DNA from: Distichodus sexfasciatus
Taxonomy: Eukaryota > Chordata > Actinopteri > Characiformes > Distichodontidae
DNA: 64,000 nt
NCBI GenBank assembly: GCA_032718565.1
Contig: JAVGVS010000284.1
Span: 1 to 64,000 of the forward strand
Reading direction: 5' to 3'
The notes under the pieces are model-generated. The model did not search any database. It had not been told where the DNA came from and saw nothing but the letters and a program-made list of their open reading frames with translations. Below, one piece after another: positions 56,802 through 64,000 of this stretch; the stretch's first letter is position 1; each line of letters begins with the position of its first letter. The translations under genes and the position numbers were made by a program.

Positions 56802-58631
56802 ATGGCAGAGGAAGGGGGTACCCTTAGTGTAGAAGCCGCTAGTGCTCTCGTAAAAAAGGGCACGTTTCAATCCAAAAAGCCCTAGAAGGGTAAGTCAGAC
56901 ATCTGGAAATCATTTTAAATTGTAGTAGATGGCAATGGAAATCAACAACCCTTTGCCTGCTGCGATTCATCTAAAAAGGTGTTAGTTTACCATGGACACA
57001 AGTCGGGAACGTCTGGTCTGAAGCGACATACATGTTCGGTCATGAAAGGACAGACATTGCTGGAGTTTAGAGGAACTGCGAAAGTATCGAGTGCCCTGAA
57101 AACCAAAACCACGGATAAATGCATAGAATTTGTTGCTGCTGACCTTAGGCCATATGACAGCATTGCTGGCAAAGGGTTCATTAACTTGGCGCAGCACTTA
57201 GTGGACACAGCAGCTGCAATAGGTTGATACGATGTCAGGGAGATTCTGCCCCATCCAACAACAGTTTCCAGACATCTGAATGAAAGGGCACAAAAAATTA
57301 GAAGGGTTCTCATCGATAACATGGTTGTTACAATTAAGAAATATGGATATGCGGTGACAACAGATATCTGGACCGAAAATTTCCGCAAAACATCTTTCCT
57401 ATCAGCCACCATTCATTACATTGACTCTGATTACATTTTGGTGTCGAGAGTGCTCTTTGCTACTCCGTTTGAAATAGACACCTCAAAAACTGGTGAAAAC
57501 ATTCGAGCTTTATTGTTCCAAAACTTGAGAGTCTTTGGAATTGACTGTTTGCTTATGGGGAAGAAAATAGTGTTTGTCACTGACAGAGGAGTGAACATGG
57601 TGGCTGCCCTACGCGGACTTAAGTGTAGTGTAGTGTACTCAACTCCGTTCTTTCACATGCTCTCTCGCCTGTTGTGGTAGATCAGGTGCCCGAAGCCGCC
57701 CAGCTTCTGACCGATGTGAAAAAACTGGTCAGCTATTTCAAACACTCTGGCCTGCAAACAAAGCTGGGTTCATCTCTTAAACAATCCATTGGGACCAGGT
57801 GGAATTCAACTGCTGATATGTTGGATTCAGTCTCGCAACAGTACGACGCCATTACAATGACTCTGCTGGAGAATAACCAGTACGATAAAACAGGGTGCAT
57901 CAACAAAAACACTCATGCCTCTGTAGTAGCATTTTTAAAACCATTCAGAGATGCTACTCATGATCTAGAGTCAGACAACACAGCGTTGAGCGCAGCCCTT
58001 GTTCTGCTGTGGTCGGTCAAACTGAGAGATCTTTGCGAAGTAGCCAAGGCTGACCCCCTCCTTACTTTTATTGCATCTGCCTGTGCGAAACGCCTGGACG
58101 ATGTGTTATCGCCAAATAGCCTGGTCCAAAATGGGATTAATATGTTGTACAAAATAGCAACATTCCTGACTCCAAAGCTCCGTCAACTCAAAATGATAAA
58201 TGACAACGAAAAACAACTTGTGATGGACATTGTGAAGGAGCTGATTTATGACCTGGGACTTAATATCCGTGATGCAGAGGGGGATTCAGAGTCACCTTCA
58301 ACTAGAAGGTGACTTTTCACGAATTTGAAGAATGGGAAGATGCAGGCACTAGTACGAGCAGCTTGGAGATACCTTTAGACTCCGAGATACAGTATTATTT
58401 AAAAGTCAAGCTCGACGGAGCTGAATTACACGGGTCAAAAGATGTCCTCCACTGGTGGAAGAAGCATTGCTACGAATGAGCAAACTGGTACGTCGTGTGC
58501 TGTGTGTTCCAGCATCCAGCGCACCATCCGAACGTGCTTTCAGTATCTGTGGGCGCATTCTGGAGCAGAGACGCAGTGGGCTGAAGCCCACCTCGGTGAA
58601 CAACATTCTTTTCCTCCATGGACATGTTTAG
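56802..58631 (+). pseudogene. hAT transposase pseudogene (BED finger, RNase H-like core, hAT dimerisation region)
   Basis: The frame opens at ATG 56802 (MAEEGGTLSVEAASALV) and is broken early by TAG and TAA. A BED-like finger follows, with GHKSGTSGLKRHTC intact but one expected Cys of the C-x2-C pair replaced by Ser. A TGA at about 57225 interrupts the DNA-binding domain (FINLAQHLVDTAAAIG). The catalytic region includes YAVTTDIWTENFRKTSFL and VFVTDRGVNMVAALRG; the frame shifts near 57670, continues with IGTRWNSTADMLDSV and DLCEVAKADPLLTFIASACA, shifts again near 58310 and 58470, and ends with VLCVPASSAPSERAFSICG and LKPTSVNNILFLHGHV, the hAT C-terminal signature. With several stops and at least three frameshifts it cannot make transposase. 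It resembles Hermes-like and ZBED1-like hAT proteins. Confidence 0.9.
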
Positions 58632-59091
58632 TAGCCTAAGACACCCCTGGCAACAGCAGTTCCTTATTTTGACGCTGAAAGATCTGTGGATTACTCAGTG
58701 TTAAAGTAAGTTTATTTTTTTCTTTTAAAAATGCTCTTTTCAGTTTAGCAGGTGTACCTTTGTAGCCAGAAGGCAGCATTCTATTTTGCCAATGTTTTGG
58801 TAACAGTTCAGGCTATGGTGAGTCTAAATATGTCATGTCCTAAACAAGTTTTGAGAGACAATAAAAGTGGCATATTGGAAACAAATTGTTGTTGCAGTTT
58901 TTCTTTACTAGTTCTACTTTCTATAAACTACTTGTGCAATTACTTCATGCCATTGTGAGGGAATCTCTGGGATGCTGGCAGAATGGAAGCGCAATGAGCG
59001 CACTGACTGAGGTTGGAATAAAAACAGAGCCGCACCACAAATTTCAATGTTTCCCTATATTTCTCTTATTTTAACTGTGAAATGTTTCTAT

Positions 59092-59348
59092 TCAAAGTCA
59101 AAGTCAAAGTCAACTTTATTGTCATCTCTGCTATATACTGTACAGATACATAGAGAGACGAGACGACGTGGCTCCAGGTTATTTCCAGTGCAAACAAACA
59201 AAGAACAGTAGAACAGAGAATAAATAGGGCAGGCAGCACGACTAGCACATGGGATAGAGACAATAAATAAGTAAAAATACTAAGATATACATTAAACAAT
59301 ATACAATATACATTTTAAACCAAAAACCATTTTAAACAATTTTAAACC
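59092..59348 (-). repeat. retroposon with (TTTGAC)n tail, copy R5, inside the hAT element
   Basis: Begins with three AAAGTC units, then AACTTTATTGTCATCTCTGC, TATATACTGTACAGATACAT, GACGAGACGACGTGGCTCCA and an AT-rich continuation ending near CATTTTAAACC. The orientation is minus. It lies between the end of the transposase pseudogene and the right end of the hAT, so it inserted after the hAT arrived. Confidence 0.8.
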
Positions 59349-61619
59349 ATTGAGACTGTTTAGATATTTTTTAATTCAGGTCTGTAACCTAGTTAGAAAC
59401 GTTGTTGGTTGTATTTTTTTTGTGGAAAACTGGTTAGCCGAATCTACCCTTATATAAAAGACATCTTTAATTTGCAGCCGGAGTCGTGTCCACATAATAT
59501 AGCCTATGTTTCAGAAATTCCTGTATGTCAGTTAGGCAACAAATAAATTTGGTACCTTATTTAATTTTTATAAGCCAAGATATTATAGCATTTAAAATGT
59601 GTCCGGTATTTTTGGCCCACCCTATACTCCACCAGCCTTGCTTGCGGGATTCAGCAGGCGGGAGAGGGACAAACCATAACAGATGTGAGCGGGAGCGGGA
59701 CGAAATATTACACATTTCTGCGGGAGCGGACAGGAGCGGGACAGAAACTTGTGGGAGCGGGATGAAAAATCAGTCCCAGGCAGACCTCTACACTGTAGTG
59801 CTGATTACTGCCTTTCAGCAGCGTTGGTGATGGTGATGGTTGAAGTGTTAAAGGCCTTTCACCGTTGCCCAATTCCTGATTGGCTGGTTATTTCTCCCAG
59901 TGCTAAAGGTCAGCTCGGGGTTCAGGAGCTGAGTAAAGCTGTAATGATGTGAGTAAAGGCCTGGGCAGGGAGAGGATCATGTACTAGATCAATAACTCAG
60001 GCTGCAGAAGGTCAGGAGTTACACCTCCCTCTCTCCCTCTCCCTCCCTCTCTCGCTCCTGATCTCTCTATATTTGGTCCTGGCTGAAATGGACCCACTCC
60101 ACACAAAGCCAGACCTGAACGCTGTCCTTTTATGTTTCATTCATCGGATTGGTGGGAAATGCATCTCGTGTGGCAGATCTCAAGAGATACCATCAGATGG
60201 ACTGTCGAGCTGTCAGTCGGCCCTTGAGATGGAAATGAACACTCCCTGCTGCTGCTCAATACCTTCTTCAAACGAGTTGAAAACACCTTACTCCATCAGC
60301 TTTAGCCCAGCTTAGTGTCATAGTCATCAGCGATAAAGCCGTCACCATTCCGGATGCTCAGGAAGCTTTCCTCCTAAAAAGTCACTGGGAGATTGGGTGA
60401 AGTAGTGTCCTTGATGCTGGAACCTCTCGACTGACGGCAGCAGACACCAGCATTGAGAATTGTTAAGGGAATGACAGATGAAAGAGCTCAGCGGTAAGGG
60501 ATGAGGTACAGACTCTGAAGTCAGTTTAGCTGCTGTACAGCTGGAAGAAGCACTTCCTCACAATGTGGTTGTTCTATTCTTTGGCATCATAAACACAGAT
60601 TTATCGAGCTGTTCTTGAAGAAACAAACATGCTACACAGAGATAAGCTAATAAACATGACCGCTAGCACTACAGATGTTTATCTGAGGAGCATGGTGGTA
60701 AGAAACTCTTGACTCCACTGTTCTTTTGTTTACACAAGGCCTCCAGCGTTTGGAAGACAGTTGTAGCGCTAGAGCTCCAGACGCTGTTCCTTTTACAGCT
60801 CATAAGCAAAGCGCTGCTGCAGGGGGTGAGCTGTTTGGAAAACAGTGACTTATTATATTCCTCTGAAAGTGGGGAATTAATAAACACCCTGTACTCTCAG
60901 CAAAGCACTGAACTTGAAAAATCGTTAAACCTGTTCGCTGGGAGACTCTTCGGCCGAGCACATGCTGTTCTAATGGCTACTGTAGCATGGTGGCAGAGGT
61001 GACGGCTCGGCAGAATGAGGGGCTGGGTGGAGGGTTTCCCTCAGTGAAAAGGTGAGATGTGTTTAACTTGGAGGAAATGTAACATCACGGCTTCACTAGT
61101 GGGTACTTCAGGGAAATTTCAGTGGGATGGCATCTACTGTAGCCACTGCTAGTGGTCAGGTTTTATACACTTTTAACCCCAGAGATCAAAGATTAAATAC
61201 TGTGACCAACAAAAATAATACAGACCTCCAGCATAAAGAGAAGCACACAAGTCCTTCACACAAGTCTTATAAAATAATTAACCCGTTGTTTTATTAGTTG
61301 TTTTTATTAATGGTTGATCAGGGGCAAATCTGCCAATTACAATAAAGTAACCTTCACCATGACACCGGGTATGTATTTACCAGAAGTAATTCCACAGGTG
61401 GGATGGAGAGCCAGTTTTTGCAGAATTACTTAGGTTATTGTCCCTCTGACATTGTGTCTGTCCTGATTCCTGCAAAATCTGCAGACACACTTGCTCCCTC
61501 TAAGGATCAAGGTCACAAAAGTCACACTAACATATCCCAACACTTAATGCAATATTTACCTTCCTTGCAGTGTAGATAAACTGAAAACATAGATCTGAGG
61601 AGCTTGAATAGGGTCTAGG

Positions 61620-61800
61620 GCAGTGGTGGGCATGTGAAGTCCTGCAGGGCTCTTATCATGGAGGCTTTCTATCCTAGTTCCATCCTTCTAAACATGAACA
61701 CCTGGTCTCAAGTAGATATTCATCAAAAGGATCTCAGCAGGTATGATGTAGAACCTCCAGAATACTCACCCTCCAGATCTAGAGATTCCCTCTCCTGGTG
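61620..61800. repeat. degenerate relative of the hAT MITE at 11063
   Basis: CAGTGGTGGGCATGTGAAGT, CACCTGGTCTCAAGTAGAT, CAGCAGGTATGATGTAGAAC and CTCCAGAATACTCACCCTCC parallel the 11063 element. The right end is eroded. Confidence 0.45.
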
Positions 61801-61940
61801 TAGACCAATAAAAGCTTCAGGATGGTTTATTGAACTTGGATTGTTGGTTTGGTTGCAGTTCTGAGTGTCTGAAGACACACGTCACTTCCCTGAGTTCGGC
61901 CAGCTCCGTCCTCACCAGTGTGGTGCTACAGGAAGGAAGA

Positions 61941-62090
61941 GTCAAGATTCAAGATTCTTTATTTGTCACGTGCAAATTATACAGGTACAACATGCAGTGA
62001 AATGTATCCTGATCCCCTCTTTTAACTGTGCAATTAGGCAAATTAGAAAAATAACAAAATAGAGATACAAATACAAACTCGTCAAGGTCG
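61941..62090 (-). repeat. LINE or SINE 3' tail with (TTCAAGA)n
   Basis: GTCAAGATTCAAGATTCTTT then ATTTGTCACGTGCAAATTAT, CATGCAGTGAAATGTATCCT is a pattern seen at 3' ends of fish retroposons whose tail is a short tandem repeat, read on the minus strand. It is analogous to, but different in sequence from, the TTTGAC-tailed family. Confidence 0.6.
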
Positions 62091-64000
62091 TCATGTTCTT
62101 CCTTTGGCACCGCTGTTTGGGATGTGAAAAGGGTTGCTCCACTCACATCAACACCGAGACTCAGTCTCAGAATTATAAACAAGCTGCTCATAATGTATGA
62201 ATTCTAAAGACAAATACAGGGAATTATTGTGAACCTTTGAAAGCAGAATGGCGGATATTAATTTGACCGTGTCTGTCTCCCCCGGAGCCGCTTGCTGCCT
62301 CTAAAGGGGACGGAGAGGCAATCAGAGGCCCCGTGTAATGGAGCAGGGCATTAGTGATAGCAGCGTGGTATTTGGAGCTCTTTATGGGGGCAGAAAGTAC
62401 AGAAATTACTCTGCAGGAAAAAGAGAAGGAAAGGTTGGGGTTTAATGGTCAGGTCAGAACAGGAACCCGTTTTTTAAAAGGAGACACGGGACTTCAGGTC
62501 TCATGGTGTAAATTATTGCACTAAAACCCAGACGTGACCCTTGTGCATTATTAATGCGTGAAGCAGGACTGCGGGCAGGTCATTTAGAGCACAGTGGGAA
62601 CTATGATCTGAAGGAAAAGAGGAAACAGGTCATAGTTTCTACTGCTGGAATAAACACAGAAATTATCAGAGTAGGACAGAGACGAAACCAGAACCGGAAC
62701 TGTAACCATCAAGCTGCTGAAATGCTAAAGGTACTTTGGTATGCACTATGGATGAGAACTTTTTAAAGCATGAACACAGGTACAAATTAAATTCCATTGC
62801 ATACTGTTCCATACTGTACCTAACTATGAACAGCTTTCTGGTTCCCCTTTGGAAACCAGATGTATGAAGCATTTGCCTCATTGCACAGGTACTTTTTAGA
62901 TACTAAACACCACCACACCATGATCTTTTCAATTGTACTAAGTAAAAAGCTTTTTTGCTTCATGTTTTCATTCACGACATCAAGTGTCCTGAGCAGGAAA
63001 TATAAATGCCTTCATGGGTACTTTTTAGATATCATATGGCACTGTGTCAAAACCCATTTTGTAGAACTAAAACAGCAAAGTACTTAACTAAGTACACATA
63101 TATTTTTTTTGTTTCTTGTTGGGTAGAGTACCAAGTGTACTGAGCAGCAACGGATCTTTAATTATACAATTTTAGATACCATACGATACCATATCAACAC
63201 CTTTTCACTCAAACTGAGCAGCAAAGCATGATAGAACAGCTACCATACATAATCAAGATAGGTTTAGAGTGTTTAAAGCAGGTGTGTTGATGTTAGCTCC
63301 ATGTTTTCTCCCATTCCTGCATATTGGTGTTAAGGGAAACAGCTGAAGGTGGCAGTGTGGAGTCCAGACTCCGGACCCAGATTTATAAACTTCAGACTGT
63401 TAGCAGGTGATTAATCTGTTAGAAGTGTGAGGCCAATAGAGCCCGAGGAAGGTAGGAAACAGCCATTAATCTGAATAAAAGGAATTTTAAACAGCCTCGT
63501 GGCCAGCAGCGGCACCTCCTCTTCCTCACACTAGCACCAATGGGGCGTGGGACAGCGGAACGCTAACTCTGAGTAGCAGTGATCCGTGGAGAATTTTTTC
63601 GAGTCTCTATTCTCACCAGGAAGGCACCTCAGAGCTCCTCTATGCAGGAGAATCCATCTTGGATGTGGGCCTATTTAAAGACATGTTGCATTAATGATGG
63701 CGGTGTCACCGGCTGACTGATGGTCCTGAAGAGGAACCACGGCTCTGCCCATTCGGATGTGCACATTTTTCAGCATTTTAATATTTAATCTGGGCTGGAG
63801 ATGTAGTGGCAGCGTATCCTAAACAACTCCCCATTCATTTGCATATTCATGGCTTTTTTACACAGATTTCGCAGCAGTGGTGGCACTGGCAGCAGCGTCC
63901 CCCAGATTAAAGGGCCAAGAGAACGGGATGAGTTCCTACTGTTTGAAGATTAGATTGAGGAATGCGAACCCTCTCCCTCGTTCATTTTGTTGCTTGATAA

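Larger units (their letters stand above)
56506..59790 (+). mobile_element. hAT DNA transposon with decayed transposase and perfect 8-bp target duplication
   Basis: Left end TAGCGGTCTGCAAC and right end GCAGACCTCTA are inverted (10 of 12 terminal bases agree), and CACTGTAG flanks both sides (56498-56505 and 59791-59798). The 3,285-bp element carries a transposase pseudogene on the plus strand, subterminal GGGAGCGGGACGAAA-type repeats near the right end, and a later insertion (repeat R5, 59092-59348). The size without R5, about 3.0 kb, is normal for an autonomous hAT. It lies about 2.2 kb upstream of the glypican start codon and points away from the gene. Confidence 0.92.
59799..64000. other. 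5' flanking DNA beyond the hAT element, no gene seen
   Basis: No exon or open frame with family features is visible on either strand. It contains a degraded MITE (about 61620-61800), a LINE or SINE tail (61941-62090), and AT-rich stretches with repeated TACTTTTTAGATA words at 62890 and 63010. 62220-62400 and 63690-63960 are low-repeat, mixed-composition islands with octamer-like and homeodomain-like words and may be conserved non-coding DNA. Confidence 0.7.

Overview
The window looks like a piece of a ray-finned (teleost) fish chromosome. The evidence is sparse coding sequence in short exons with canonical GT-AG introns, many CA/TG microsatellites, and a repeat set typical of fish: tRNA-derived SINEs, LINE L2 debris, hAT elements and their MITEs, and a solo LTR. 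I see no bacterial-style gene layout, CRISPR array or rRNA gene. The species cannot be fixed from the sequence. SINE, LINE, hAT and conserved-element assignments come from recognised motifs, not from a library search.

One protein-coding gene is supported, a glypican on the minus strand. Six coding exons are resolved to the base: exon 1 54177-54339, exon 2 40993-41151, exon 3 19787-20178, exon 4 9090-9255, exon 5 921-1051, exon 6 37-180. Together they encode about 385 residues, from the signal peptide to the end of the cysteine-rich N-terminal domain. The last exons, expected to carry the heparan-sulfate attachment region and GPI signal, lie beyond position 1. Wording of the conserved blocks is closest to GPC6, so this is probably a fish gpc6 paralogue; GPC4 is the main alternative.

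Layout: 1-1051 exons 6 and 5 with a 740-bp intron. 1052-9089 is intron 4, holding a TA-flanked MITE, a SINE, an L2 3' end and a 1.5-kb AT-rich repeat. 9256-19786 is intron 3, with a split SINE carrying a hAT MITE, a deleted Charlie/ZBED5-type hAT element, and a solo LTR nested in an older repeat. 20179-40992 is intron 2, the longest, quiet in its right-hand 20.2-25.9 kb part and repeat-rich from 25.9 to 39.8 kb. 41152-54176 is intron 1, which begins with a (CA)29 tract four bases after the donor. 54340-64000 is the 5' flank: a CpG-rich promoter-like stretch, long CA/TG tracts, then a 3.3-kb hAT element with a perfect 8-bp target duplication and a decayed transposase.

No previously undescribed biological system is evident. 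The most useful observations are the base-resolved nested insertions, the splice-donor-proximal microsatellite, a duplicated 95-bp block that is followed by a splice-donor sequence in one copy only, and several non-repetitive AT-rich islands that could be conserved regulatory elements.
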